Positions 1 through 12,172 of a stretch of 64,000 nt of DNA are shown here, piece by piece. The DNA comes from Watersipora subatra (Eukaryota > Bryozoa > Gymnolaemata > Cheilostomatida > Watersiporidae): the NCBI RefSeq assembly GCF_963576615.1, contig NC_088708.1:48223196-48287195 (forward strand), read 5' to 3'. Every line of letters starts with the position of its first letter. The stretch's first letter is position 1. A model generated the notes under the pieces. The model was given only the letters and a program-made list of their open reading frames with translations, ran no database searches and was not told where the DNA came from. The position numbers were made by a program, and so were the translations under genes.

Positions 1-381
1 GTCAACCTTTAAAGTTTATCGGAAGGTTACCCCTCTTTTCCTTGCTTGCGGCGGGCTTTTCCCCAGCGGATGTTTGGTAAAATTTGATTTCTTGCAAACC
101 TTTAGAAAAGTCCTTAACGAAAATATTTTGCCGATAGTGGTAATAATGACACCTAAGAACTACTAAAAGTTGTTTATCTCTATGGCTTGGAATAAAGTGA
201 TATTCTAAAGCGATAACAACCGTCTCGGTAGCCGTCGGGCAAAAAAACTGTTCGAGCTAACGAAGTTAAGGTCGAGTTATCTAAAGCAATTTATCATTGC
301 GTGGGAACGGACCAAACAAATCCGTTCGCGTGAACCATGTGTTCGAGCTATCCGAGGGTGCGTTATCCGAGTTTCACTGTA
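1..381 (-). mobile_element. family C element, 3' part (cut by window edge)
   Basis: This is the inverse orientation of the C element at 1793-2525, ending TTTCACTGTA at 381 with the AACTCGGATAAC-type inverted end. It shares the Tigger-style CAGT terminus and the internal run around the word CAAACAAATCCGTTCG. No coding capacity. Confidence 0.7.
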
Positions 382-1792
382 CTTATATAATCTTTAAACA
401 TACGTTTTGTACAAAATAACAAACTAAGACAACTTACAAATTCGCTTAACGAACAGCCATTCAAAATGTATCTCGTTTGTAAGTTGGAGAGCGTCTGTAT
501 ATCTGATATTTGCATCAGAACCACGAGGTCAAACAGAAATATGTAAAGAGCAATATCACTTTTTAGGCTCTAAAACCACCATCTTCATCTAATAATCTTT
601 GAAATTTTGTAAATTTCCACCAATTTACGATATGCAGCCAATGAAATTACTTGGCTATATTTTTACACTACGACGAGTAATACAACTAGTAGCCTATGAT
701 ATATATCAAAACTTGTCATGACATTCACGAAAATTGTTGTGCACCAAGCAAAATGGAACAAGAAATAACAGCTGGACAATTTTGGGGCACTGGTAGATGA
801 ACTCTATATCTGCATGGTAATATCTCATCGCCTATGTCGGTTGGTCAAGGTAGCACAACACATTTTGGGGATTAGACTAAGTATCGTGGATTTAAAAGCT
901 GTTGATGCTTGAGTCAGATCAAGATATTAGCAGTATAATGATACCTAGCTGCCCTATTACAACTAGCAAAAACTTTGGTGTTCAAAGAGACTGTTAATTT
1001 AACTTACAATTGTGGAAGCTCCAATAATATTTTTTTTATTTTTAAATAAATTGTGACTTAGCACAAGGCTTTATTTTCTGGAGGTACTGTAGGTTATTTG
1101 TAACTATACCAAGTAATTCATTGTAACGAAACTTGTCTCATTAAAATTTCTCTTGGAAAGACTTCGATTTTTTGTGGAATCTGTGCACTGCAATTCTTAG
1201 CGTCGTAAATTAGTTGAAATGTGGGTCTAGGGTGCCACATAGATCTGAAACAGTATTAAAGATGGCGGCCTTCGTAAGCTCATTTGTTTCAAATTTGTGC
1301 ATTGGTTAGTCTGCAGCTTTGACTTTGGTAAACCATATAGGTCTAACTTGCAAAACAATGACCGCCATATGTTAAATCCAAAAGATTGGCTTGCAAGGGC
1401 GGTTGTCTCCAAAACAGGTTTTTTGTTCTACTAATATCAAAACCATGAAGTAAAATTGAAGTTTCAAGGTTATATATCTATAAATAATTAAAATGTTTAG
1501 AATGCTGTAGGTTAACATTTTTAAGGAAGTTACACATTATGGAATGATTTCCAAAATAAATATATTTCGCAAGCAGGAGAATGAATCAATCTCGCAATTA
1601 TGAGACATAAATTTTTTACCAATTATATTGGCTCAGTAATATCTTGACTTACGATCGTCTCAACATAGGAAAGTTGGGAAGCACAACATTAGAATTGAGT
1701 AAATATTTGTCCTGGCACACAAAGTAGTCTACAAACATACGATCTCCGAAGTCTTTTAAAACGTTGCAATTCTGTAAAACAGTACATATATA
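382..1792. other. no gene recognised
   Basis: AT-rich unique-looking sequence. The 61-codon minus-strand frame at 1227-1412 has no recognisable motif or splice context and is likely accidental. Confidence 0.4.
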
Positions 1793-2525
1793 CAGTCAAA
1801 CTCGAATAACTTGCCTCGGATAGCTCAAACACATGGTTAACTCGAATGGATTTGTTTGGTTCGTTCCCACGCAGTGATAAATTGCTTTAGATAACTCAAT
1901 CTCAACTTCGTTAACTCGAACAGTTTTTTGCCCAAAGGCTACTGAAACATTTGTTATCGCTTTAGAATATCATTTTATTCCAAGCCATAGAGATAAACCT
2001 CAAATTTTAGTAGTTCTCAAGCGTCGTTATTACCATCATCGGCAAAATATTTTGTTAACGACTTTTCTAAAAGTTTGCAAACATTAAGTATTACCAACTA
2101 TCCGCTTAGCGATGGCCTTTCGAAAGCAAGGAAAAGTGAAGTAACTTTTGGATAAACTTGAAGTAAAATCGGCAAAGTTGATCTTGGTTAAAACGCTCAA
2201 AAGAAAAAAATGTTTTTTTTTCTGAGCATTTCAACAGCGATCAAGTTTTGCCAATTTTGATCTGAAAATTGTCGTGGCAGTCACATCACCTAAAACAAAA
2301 AAATCTCAAGTGATAGAAAAATCTCTATACTTTCTGAGATAAAAATTTTTTAAACTTTAAATTAGCAGCATTTGATTTGAAACAAGCCATTTATTCTTTT
2401 GATTTATATTATAGTTCGTATATGTACATGTATCTACTAATAAATACATGGACTTGTGACAGTGCTCTGATAACTCGAACACTTTCACTCGGCCCCGTGA
2501 GGTTTGAGTTATCCATGTTTGACTG
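1793..2525 (+). mobile_element. family C non-autonomous DNA transposon (Tigger/pogo-like)
   Basis: The element begins CAGTCAAACTCGAATAAC and ends GTTATCCATGTTTGACTG, so it has imperfect terminal inverted repeats. TA flanks both sides, as expected of a TA target duplication. It is 733 bp with no transposase. Related copies are at 1-381 and about 62128-62699, both inverted, and a fragment lies near 38850-39160. The superfamily is inferred from the CAGT ends and TA site. Confidence 0.75.
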
Positions 2526-2577
2526 TATATAACCACAAATCTACAAAGGTTTTTATGATTCTATTGTTCTTACTTTA

Positions 2578-3560
2578 TACCCTTTTTCCGATTTCACACG
2601 CTAAATGACGTATTAATTGATACATTGCGCCTACGGGTCAGGATGCCCCTGTTATAAAATAATTTTCGCCTAACTATAATAAAACACGATGCTTTTTCAT
2701 CTTTCCCATACTAGGACGAATTTGTTTTCCCGCCGTACGATATCAACAAAAATTTCTCTCAACATTACAATTTGGCGATTTGTGTGTTGATTATATACCT
2801 TATTGAGAGATATACATTGCTCGTCATGGTGCGTTCAGCGTTATCCCTTATGGTAAAAACGGATTCGCAAATAGATTAGTGATAAAATTTTAGTTGAAAG
2901 TTTGAAGTTTACTAAAAGGTAGTAAATGTTTTTACGAAGATAAACACTCTCCACGGTACGTTCTCTGTATAGTACATTGCAATGTGACATTTTCTTGTGA
3001 ATCATAATCACAAAACGCACTAAAATTCTTTTAGGTAACTATATAGTTACTAAGGTTAACATTTTATTTTGTTACTATTTTTTAATGATGATGATGATTT
3101 TTACCAGATGTTTGTTTAGGTTAGTTAATTACTATGGGTTTCTATACCACTCTACATAATATTTTCGCTTTATGATGCCAACACTGAAATGAACTAAAAT
3201 CATTTAATTGTATACTAAATAGTTTTGCATCAAATTCGTAGCAAAAGAGACTATTTAGCCATTACTTGCTAATAATTTCACATTTACTTTTAAACACCAT
3301 TACAGTTTTATTTTTCCTCCTAATTTATTTCAACAAAACACTTATTTCATTATATGAAATTTTAAAGTTAGCTGTTTGAAAACGTGTGAAAACCTTCACA
3401 GTTGTATCATTCTATCAAATAATTCATTTGAATTGCAAAAAAAGCATTTTTCTCCTGATATGAAGTTTAAAAGGTAAAATGGTAAATATTGTATATGTTA
3501 AATAAAAATACTTTCCAAAGACTTTTTTATTACCCAGGCAATGGCGGGCATTCACTTAGT
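2578..3560 (+). mobile_element. family A element (Helitron-like), body and 3' end
   Basis: The body runs from a CCGATTTCACACGCTAAATG start to a 3' end with TTTTTTATTACCCAGGCAATG and CACTTAGT. The same body recurs at 36.7-37.7 kb, 59.3-60.0 kb and in the nested copy at 17.5-25.9 kb. Other copies end in a hairpin AATGC-CGG-GCATT a few bases before CTAGT, as in Helitron 3' ends. No Rep/helicase coding is visible. Confidence 0.6.
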
Positions 3561-5577
3561 CACTTAATATGCCATGGCTACACCTACTATCCCTGTTTGA
3601 TCATGCGTCTCTAGGGCAATATCACCAAGGGCTCACCTTCGCTGAAGAAGTGGCCACCAACTAGCACTTTATCCGTAATAACTTCCTGAAGGTTCTCACC
3701 ATTCTATTCGCCAGAACATTTATTGAATTCTTTGAACACTAAGCCATTGTCCAACAATGTTATGTTGATCCTTCAATAGAAGCCTTTGAGTTTCATGGTT
3801 GTTTGTCACAGCAATCATTCATTGTATATTAAACGATCTTGATATTAACTGTCCTTTTTCAATTCTGCTGCTTTCGCATGCATAAAATTAGAGGTTTCGT
3901 GTCGCTGAACATTTGTTTTACAATGTCAAGGAGTCCTTTAGTTGCATGTAATTGTGCCTGTTGACTAGACAGCTTTGCTTGCCCAGACACATACCTGCCA
4001 GCCTAGGAATTAAGCTTCTTTGTGGCAATAGCCATGCAGGATCCTTCCAACTGTGACAACAACAGGAATTTCATCATGGTACTTTTGAGTGGCTATTGAA
4101 TAGTGCGCCAGTGCTTTAAATAGCACTTGCGCCCGGCAACTGTTCTTTAGCTGATAAAAGATATGCAATAAACATGCTTTAATACAATCTGAGGAACGCG
4201 CCAAAAAGTAGCGGCAATAAGGATAGGCTAGTTGATTGCCATATCATTTCATGATTGCCAGTTGTGATCATGTATCCTATGTAACAGATTTTTCATGTTT
4301 TGTCCACAACGTAATTCATGATTTATAGACACCATGGTAATGGTGTGATCTGCTTAAGTGAGATTTTTTAAAAGATCACAATCAACTTGCAATTCTTACT
4401 GACGCTGTTTTTTAGCTTTGAAGAATTATCTAATAGTATGTATTTTGCGTTTCAATTGATTTGGTTGTTCCAATTACATTCGGCAGATATCAGTCAAACT
4501 AAACATACATATAGCTTCGTGTGTTGAAAATACTGTCCATCCCTTTTAAAAATTATATGCCTCAATATATTGAAACAGTAATTTTAGTCACGTAACAGGA
4601 TAATGACAGAATTTGTATTATCTAAGTATTTGCTTATGTTCCCTGTTTCTGCCTTGCTTTCAATTGGCTTTGCAAGGTCAAATATCCACTTGCGCTCTAA
4701 AGAAATGGCCTTGGCCATTGCCACAAAGCCTTTGCAGCACAGCTTATAAATTTACCCGCAACGCATTATCCTTTGAAGGATTCAAAAGGAAAAAATTCAA
4801 ATGACTGCAGCATGATGGATTGCATGGACTTAACAATTCAGCATGGAAGGAACTAGGAACTACACATTGTCTGATCACAGCTGTTTGAGTATAAGCATTA
4901 GAAATAAAAATGGCTTCATACAATAGATGCAATTTGTAATAATCTGAGTTTTACAGACACTTCTCAAGAACATCTGCCGGCAGATCAATATTCCAAATGC
5001 TTTTGAAAGCATGCGGTCTGCAGTCGCCTTTTAAGTAAAGATTGTAACTGTAGTTGGAAGAAAGGAATCTGTTTAATGTTCATTAAAAAGAAAACAGAAT
5101 TACTTGAGTTGTTTTCATTTGTACTCCCACTTCGTTGTTTGAGTCCTGAATTCTTGTTCACTATTTGAAGCAAATGAGATCTGAGACGCATGAAAACCTT
5201 ATACAGACTGGCATAGTTGCATACAGACCTGCACAATGAAACCTAGAGTATGGTTTAATTCTTTGCTAAATTAACTTTACAATGATTTAAACAAGCTCAT
5301 CCAAAAATCTATTATCGAGAACTTTCTAATGCTCAGTATTTTCTGGAGTTAATCTATGATTTTTATTCCGTTTACTTTGCAGCTTACAGAAAATTTTTCG
5401 CACATAAATATGGGTTATCAGCTTCCCATCGGTCGGTTAATTGACATGCTAAGTCATTTGAATTATTAGAAAGCTAAACACTCAAAATGCTCTGGTCTAA
5501 TACGCCATTTAGATTGATGCAACTTATAATATTAATAAAAAATAGTTCATCCCTTTTCAGTTTTTACTAGTAGCCTA
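3561..5577. other. no certain gene; coding-like relics on the minus strand
   Basis: Three stretches read openly on the minus strand: about 4602-4757 (FVAMAKAISLERKWIFDLAK), 4010-4204 (AQVLFKALAHYSIATQKYHD) and about 3870-4000 (QQAQLHATKGLLDIVKQMF). They are interrupted by stops and I could not connect them with good splice sites. They may be decayed exons of an old gene copy; I do not recognise the protein. Confidence 0.2.
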
Positions 5578-6366
5578 CAGTGGAACCTCGATTCTCGAAC
5601 GCAATCTGTTCCAGAAGGTTGTTTGAAAACCGAGTTGTTCGAGTTTCGAAACAAGTTCTCCCATTAGAATTAATGTATGTAAATTTTAGTCCGTTCCGAG
5701 TCGATTTAACAACTTCAGTAAAGTATTTTAAACATTTTACACCATAAACTGTACTGTAGCCTATACTACTGCATACTATAAATAAAAACGGGTAGATCTA
5801 GATCGTGTCTAATTTTAATAAAATATTTTCCCTCTATGACGATGAAAAAAAAAAGTAAACATTTTGTATGCTTTGCTCTTAAAACATCGAAAACGTTAAA
5901 GGTTACGATACAATACCAAAAATCGCAGAAATTGATAATGAAACAGATCAGTTACATCAAAAGTCAAATGAAAAAGAAAATAGAAACAGCAATGGCACGT
6001 TTACTTCACATCTTTGAAGAAGAATCATCCTCCAAAACAATTTAGGTTAACTGGACTGGAGGAGTTGTGTCCCTAGAAAATCTCTTCGATAGAGTTGAAG
6101 TCCTCCCAGATGGCTTCTTCGTTTTGTAGAGAATTTATGACGCGAAACTTCTCCCTTTGTTTGAGAACCTTCTGAAAGTGACTCATAACAATGTCGTTAA
6201 ACGTATAAACATGCTGTTTCCGAAGCTGTTCCGAACGTTTAATTCCAATGCGCATGCTCCGGTTTGGTCGAGAACCGAATTTATGGTCAAGATCTGAGGC
6301 AAAAAAATTTTGTTCGAAAACCGAGTTAGTCAAGAACCGAAGCGTTCGAGAACCAAGGTTCCACTG
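5578..6366 (+). mobile_element. family I MITE, CAGTGGAACC ends
   Basis: Terminal inverted repeats CAGTGGAACCTCGATTCTCG and CGAGAACCAAGGTTCCACTG are flanked by TA on both sides. The 789-bp element has no intact transposase; frames at 5836-6045 (+) and 6073-6438 (-) lie within it or over its edge. The ends are typical of Tigger/pogo-derived MITEs. Confidence 0.8.
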
Positions 6367-8713
6367 TACAGGGATATGATGAACTGACTCACAATTAACT
6401 TCGGCTCGCCAAGTCAAAATGCAATCATGTCGCGACACAAAATTCAGCTACTCTGATATTGGCTTTGCATTTCAAGCTCGCCTTATTCCAGAGCGATTGT
6501 TTTTATAAGACTACATTCAGCGTATTTTATGTACATGTAATTCGTTATATAACCAAAATACTTGACAATACATTTTTCAAGTAATTTTATATATAGCATT
6601 AAAACAATTGCATAATATGAAACTGTAAAACACTCATTTTGAAAAGTAAATTATCTATAAAAACTAAATAAATAAAGTAACAATCAAAAAAATGAAGTCA
6701 ATGTTGTAACTTTATCTTCACATTAAAGGCAGGTGAATTAAAGTGGACCCTCAGCCATACAAGAGACAAGCTGCGCAGGTAGATTGGTAATGGAGATACT
6801 AAGATGGTCTGTGAGACCATTAAATTATTATAAGTTTTTATATTGTATTTTGATCATGTCAGGCCTCTTTAGCTTTACGCATTTCAATTTTTCATCATAT
6901 CACGTTCCTCCTCACGGTCATTATTAGATGCCCTTGTAGATTTTTCATCGGGTGATCCAATAGTATTTGCTCCTGTTTTTATGAAGTCTTGGTTTAATTC
7001 TAAGTTTTTAAAAACGGAGCAATACTACTACTGCCATATTTAGTCTTTTGGGATCAACTATTTGAAAATTAGGGTAACAACAAGCATAGCTTAATATTAT
7101 TTGGACGCCATAGAATCAAACTATGTGGAAAAAGTTGCATATATACATCACGGTTTATCAACTGCAGTATTATTGAAAATTTCAGACGTTTGTTAAAAAT
7201 TTCTTCCAATAATGGCTCAAATTTAACAGCACATGTCAACTTATTTATGTGGTAATATGATAGTATACTGCAAGTCAGGGTCTGCAGTTTGCATAATATT
7301 GTAATTATTTTTCTAAATAGTGAAGCTTCTCAGATTATCGTTTTATGAGTCACTTTTTCATTTTTAAATCAGTTTACAGTTCATACCTAAATTATTCAGT
7401 TCTTGGTCATTAATGAGGTTCATCACAACTTCTTGTTGTTTCAGCTCTTTTTATTGATCATTACTAAGTGACATGTAGCAATGCTCTCTTTCTCTTGATG
7501 TGTTACATAGTTTATTAATGTATTGTAACATTTTTTTTTTAAACATTCCAGCGTATTATTACGCTTGGGGAGAATGTGCTCGCTTGCTTCGCTTTATCTC
7601 AAAATTTCAAGCTCCATATGTTTGCGCTGCAAAACAATACCTTGTTTGTTTTCTCAAAATGATGCTATTAGCCAAATTTCTTGTTTATAAATTTTGCAAG
7701 TCAATCAAGTTATTCAATACCATTAAAATATATTGGAAAGATTGTCAGATTCTGTTAAATTTAAATAGGCTTATAATAATTAAGGCAGTGGCTTGCAAAA
7801 AGCATTTATGGCTAATACAGTTCAAGCTAGCACATGAAGCGGGTAATGAGCTTTTCATTTCCAAACTGCCAATAACCAGTTGCTAACTGGTTATTGGCAG
7901 TTTTGTTTAAAGCTTGGTTAGCGTGTCATGCTTTTATAATCAAATCTAATGACAATGTTTAGTAATTAGTATCAAAGCAGATTCAAGACCAGGTGAATTG
8001 GTCTGTCTTGATTTTCTTCCACCCCCCTTTAATCTAATGTACCTTGTCTATTTATTGATATACCAACCAGTATCTCATCCAGTGAATCGGGGATCAGGGC
8101 ATACAGCCATTATTTTTGTAAGCTGTTACTGCTTTTGAGGCATTTTCTTTCTCAAAATGCTTAACATGGAAAAATTATTACATAAAAAGTACAAAATTGC
8201 AGTGTATCCTTTAAAAATTTATTTTACTGCCGTAATATTGTCACTAGTTTATGCCTTCCCAAGTTTTTTGGTGCTGCATTTTTTAGTTACGAAGAGTTAA
8301 AAAGCTAAGTAATATGAAAACCATAAGTCAAAGACAATATCAACCAAAATGTTCAAACGTAATGCGTTATAATATGGGGTTATGATGTTTCGTGTCATTA
8401 AAATCACAGTCACTAATGCAAAAAACTTCTGAAATTAAGTTTGAGTTGGTCTCATATGAAATTTGTACCGAAATATACTGCTAAAAGATTTGTTGTTATT
8501 AACTCAAAAAGTTTCAATCAATTGGTGTAAGATCTCCACCAAAACCTTCATCTTATTGAACGTCATGTGATGGCATTACAAGTTTGAGCTGGCTCTAATG
8601 TTTAAAAGAAAATGTTTGGCAGTCTTCTACCAGGGTCTTGAGTAATGATTTCTGTAGCATGTAAAAATGTCATATTTAGTACTACTAACAAACTGCGTTT
8701 ACTGGAGGTGGAT
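6367..8713. other. no gene recognised, one hairpin
   Basis: AT-rich sequence. The 128-codon plus frame at 7500-7886 follows an acceptor-like poly-T/CATTCCAG, but the next frame is open too and no motif is recognisable. Its 3' end overlaps the perfect hairpin at 7863-7903. Confidence 0.35.
7863..7903. repeat. perfect inverted repeat, 19-bp stem, 3-nt loop
   Basis: Left arm AAACTGCCAATAACCAGTT, loop GCT, and an exactly complementary right arm. It has no poly-T terminator context or matching transposon family. Confidence 0.9.
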
Positions 8714-8799
8714 GATCTGGCAGTATATATTTTTCTTTATCTGCCTTGTGACCAGCACTGGTGACAAGGCAGATAAAGAAAAGTATATACTGCCAGATC
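8714..8799. repeat. long inverted repeat (about 42-bp arms, almost no loop)
   Basis: Arms starting GATCTGGCAGTATATA on one side and ending TATATACTGCCAGATC on the other pair over about 42 bp with about three mismatches, around a CCAGCACTGG centre. This could be a precursor-RNA-like hairpin or a template-switch palindrome. Confidence 0.85.
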
Positions 8800-8813
8800 G
8801 GCACCAGCAGACC

Positions 8814-8847
8814 ATGATGCTGTCACCAGCACTGGTGATAGCATCAT
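8814..8847. repeat. second adjacent inverted repeat sharing the CCAGCACTGG core
   Basis: Arms ATGATGCTGTCACCAG and CTGGTGATAGCATCAT pair with one mismatch. The centre repeats the CACCAGCACTGGTG core of the hairpin just upstream, so the two palindromes are probably related. Confidence 0.8.
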
Positions 8848-10739
8848 AATTCTATTTTTAGTTTGTACTACTCACGATGGTACTAACAACTGTCTCCTAT
8901 TCAACCTTACTACTACTGATCTCATTAATTGAATCATCAGACTTTAAGTTAATGGAAACATGGTCTTGCATTGTGCCATAATAAACAAAGTCTTGTCATA
9001 CATGCATTTATTTATCTTTTCCTAGGAGAAATGTTCCTTTGGTAACTGCAGATGCTTTGTTGAAATAATTTTTAAAGTCTTGCGCAATCAAATCTATACT
9101 GAAATGTACCTTTATTTACTGAATCAGTTGTGAATATGATCCAGATTTTCAATGAAGGTATTTTTAGTGCAATGTTAATGGTGTTTAGTAATACAGGTTT
9201 CTAATTAATATAATAAAGTACACAAGGTTTTTAGAAACAAACTAGTTTACTGAAAGGGTAATCTAGAGTTCCAATTTTTATTTTTGTTTCAATTTTATTA
9301 TAGTTTTTGATGAGCAATGATAGTGTAATAGCAATAGCAGTCCATAAAACATCCCGTAGTTGATGTGACAAAAATGCAGCTGACATTTTAACTTACAATA
9401 GTTATCACCATCCTAGGTTTAGCAGTGTTCATTTTATGCTCGCTTGTGAATATAGCCTATATATTTTGTCAAACAATTAAGCCCTTCTTCGTACTTCATG
9501 AATTTTAAAGCTGGTTATATCAAAAAGATTAGGAGTATTCCATTACGCTATGAGTGCTCAGATATCGGAGGCAGGAAATATTCATGTCCATCTACAGGCT
9601 TGCACCTGCTGCCTACTAATATTTCTTGCTCAGTTGACATTGCAAGGTAGCAACCTTAGCGACAGGTAAATTGAATAGAAAAATGAGCATATGGAACATC
9701 TTCTGTTGCTGTACTTAAGCATATGCAGTGATGTGAGATCCTTTTTTGCAGCTTTATGGCGGCAATGAGTGTAAGGCCCAACTCTATATGGCGAAGACCG
9801 CTTGCTGATTGATGCGTGCTGATCACTATCGCTATACAAAGGTCCAAACAAGTATGCCAGTGTTCCTTTTAAAGGCGTGATGAATTGTGTTTGCAACCTT
9901 GTGGTCAGGACGTCTAGCTATGACGTCTAGCTAAGAGTGTTCCAATGCGAGTCTGGGCTATTAGCTCACGCCTGATGGACGCTCCAGACCGCATTCGTTC
10001 ATTGATTATGAATCCGGCATTATATGGTTGCAAAGACATGCACTGCTAAAGCTTTTCGCTAATGTTTATATCAAATGATGAAAATTAATAAATGAAATGA
10101 CAACTAGGATACAACAATGATTTAGTAACATACTGTAGAATTTATCTCATTTAATTTGACAACTTTTATGCCATGTTAATGTTTTGTCGGCAAAACACAA
10201 ACTAAAGGATTTTTGTTGGTCATCTTATAAATTTCATTAAATACTTTCACATGTTTACGAAATCTCAAATGGTTGTGAAGAAGTAAAACTATCATTCGTA
10301 ATCATTGTTTTGTGGTAATCTACTGTTACTCAGCTGAAATACTTGAGCCCTGTTATTTTTTGGGGTTTTTGCAGTGGCTCTGGAATAAAGTATTACACGA
10401 GTGTGCATAAGACGACTCCATTGCACAAGGAAGGCATGAGCTGAAACCACTTTTCTAGGATACATCTTTATGGTATTCAGTTCCAAGGTTTAACCTATTT
10501 AATGTTAACCGTGCTGAAAAGTACTATTAGCTGTTGTCCTATTTAGAAGATGGTATGTCAAACTAGTTGTTTTCGACTGCTTGGAATTTGTTTCTAAAAA
10601 TGTGTTCAGTTCTTTCTCTTGAATATCCTTAATCTTTTTGCATAAATTTAAACACTCGCATCTTATATAATTACGTAGTTCACCGATTTACATTGAGTAG
10701 GTTTATATAAAAGTAGTCAAGATTTTATAAATTGCTGCA
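8848..10739. other. no gene recognised
   Basis: AT-rich sequence with short accidental frames. Minus frames at 9630-9896 and 9656-9847 overlap each other in different phases and show no motif. An 11-bp direct repeat GACGTCTAGCT lies at about 9907-9933. Confidence 0.35.
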
Positions 10740-11315
10740 TGCCGCCGCCGCAGCATGATGCCGGCTGCCCAGCAAGAAAGGCGCGACAAACTTATTGGTT
10801 GATTTTGCGTGGATATGGAGTGCGTCAACACATCTCGAGTGTTCATGTCCACCAGATCCTCTTCCTATTTGCCAGTTTTTCCGCGCTATTAGTGCTACAA
10901 TGAGATTTGAGATTTACTTTTAACATTTTTCGTCAATGTATTTTATTTGGTTTCTATTGAGGCGTTCCTCCTGCCAGCCGTCCAACCACCAGTGTTTTAA
11001 AGTTATTATTCAAAATGAGCCAATAAGATTTACTCTCCCAGCTGCCATCATCAATTCTCAGACAACCTTGTGCAAGGTCATTGAGTCTTATCAAGTTCGC
11101 CGCCATCTTTTTTATTTGGGCTGGAAAGAGGAGAAGGCACTCGGTGCATAACAATGCGCTCAAAACCACAAGTTTGCGCACTTTTCCGACTATAGACAAG
11201 CCATCTGGTATGACAGCCGCTATTGCTAGCCTGTCATTAGCAAAGTGGAATTTGTGCGCTATCTGAATAGCAGGGAATGTAAGCTAGACAAACGAGTTAG
11301 CTTCAACACGCGAGT
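10740..11315 (+). promoter_or_regulatory. CpG-richer segment, possible promoter or 5' non-coding exon
   Basis: This stretch has more CG dinucleotides than its surroundings (a GCCGCCGCCGC run at 10742, several CGCG words) and ends at CGAGT|GTAAGT, a good donor. It lies 0.8 kb before the candidate coding exon at 12094. Short open frames on both strands here look accidental. A diverged repeat could look the same. Confidence 0.22.
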
Positions 11316-12090
11316 GTAAGTCTTTCATTCAATTGTTTGTCTGTGGCTGATTAGCTGACGGATACTCCCCGCCAGTTTAGTCTAGACTTTTATTTGTTTC
11401 GCTCTCACATTCGCTATCTTTCTATTGTTTTACGGATGGATTGATTTCTTAATTCACTACTTATTAGCTTCAACCGTTGTCTGTAAAAGCCAATAGTTGA
11501 AAGATCAACTACTAGTATTAATATGCTGACATGTCACACTTGACTAACGGGCAAATAGGAGTGGATGATAGTCAGTTGGATCACTTATGCAACAGCATCA
11601 TTGACCATCTCATGTATTGATCAGCCAGATTGACTCGGCTCGTACTTGAGGCAATGTCACCATTTGGATCTGAGACGAAGTCATTGTGCGTGCAGTGTTT
11701 ATCGTTTGCTTGACTTATCAATGGCCGCGCGCGACTAGTTTAGTAGGAAGAAATGTAATGAGATGAATCGGCTGATAATATATACACAGATATTTCTCCG
11801 CAAGGATATCGTGGTAAGGATTTGGATTGTCAGATTGCTAGTTATAAGGCTTGTTTAGTAAATCCATTGATTGAAATCGTGCCAAGGTATAGAATGCTGG
11901 TTTAATCTGAAGTTTCTAGTAAGCTTTCCAGTAGATGGATGCCTAGTTATATGCATGGGTAGCCTCAGCACAAGTTATACAACCCCACTATTCTTAGTAT
12001 GTTGATACTTGTAGTTGTGTACAAGTGCCAATAGTCATTACTTCCTTTCCTATAGACTGTTCTGGTTAGATTTGTTGTCCGCTTTTATAG

Positions 12091-12172
12091 AATATGATTG
12101 ATCTGAAGACTAAGTTGACCCTGCTTGGCTACAACATAATCAACACTTGGCGGCAACCAAAAGCTAATTCAG
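12091..12172 (+). CDS. possible first coding exon of an unidentified gene
   Basis: A pyrimidine-rich acceptor (CCGCTTTTATAG) is followed three bases later by an ATG that opens 26 codons beginning MIDLKTKLTLLGYNIINTW, then AG|GTAACC as donor. The composition looks protein-coding. A possible 5' non-coding exon ends at 11315 before a consensus GTAAGT, in a locally CpG-richer stretch (about 10740-11320). I do not recognise the protein and found no convincing downstream exons before 17 kb, so this stays a candidate. Confidence 0.3.

Noticed and set aside
7500-7886. 128-codon plus frame as an exon
   Set aside because: An acceptor-like sequence precedes it, but two frames are open, no domain is recognised and its end runs into a perfect hairpin.
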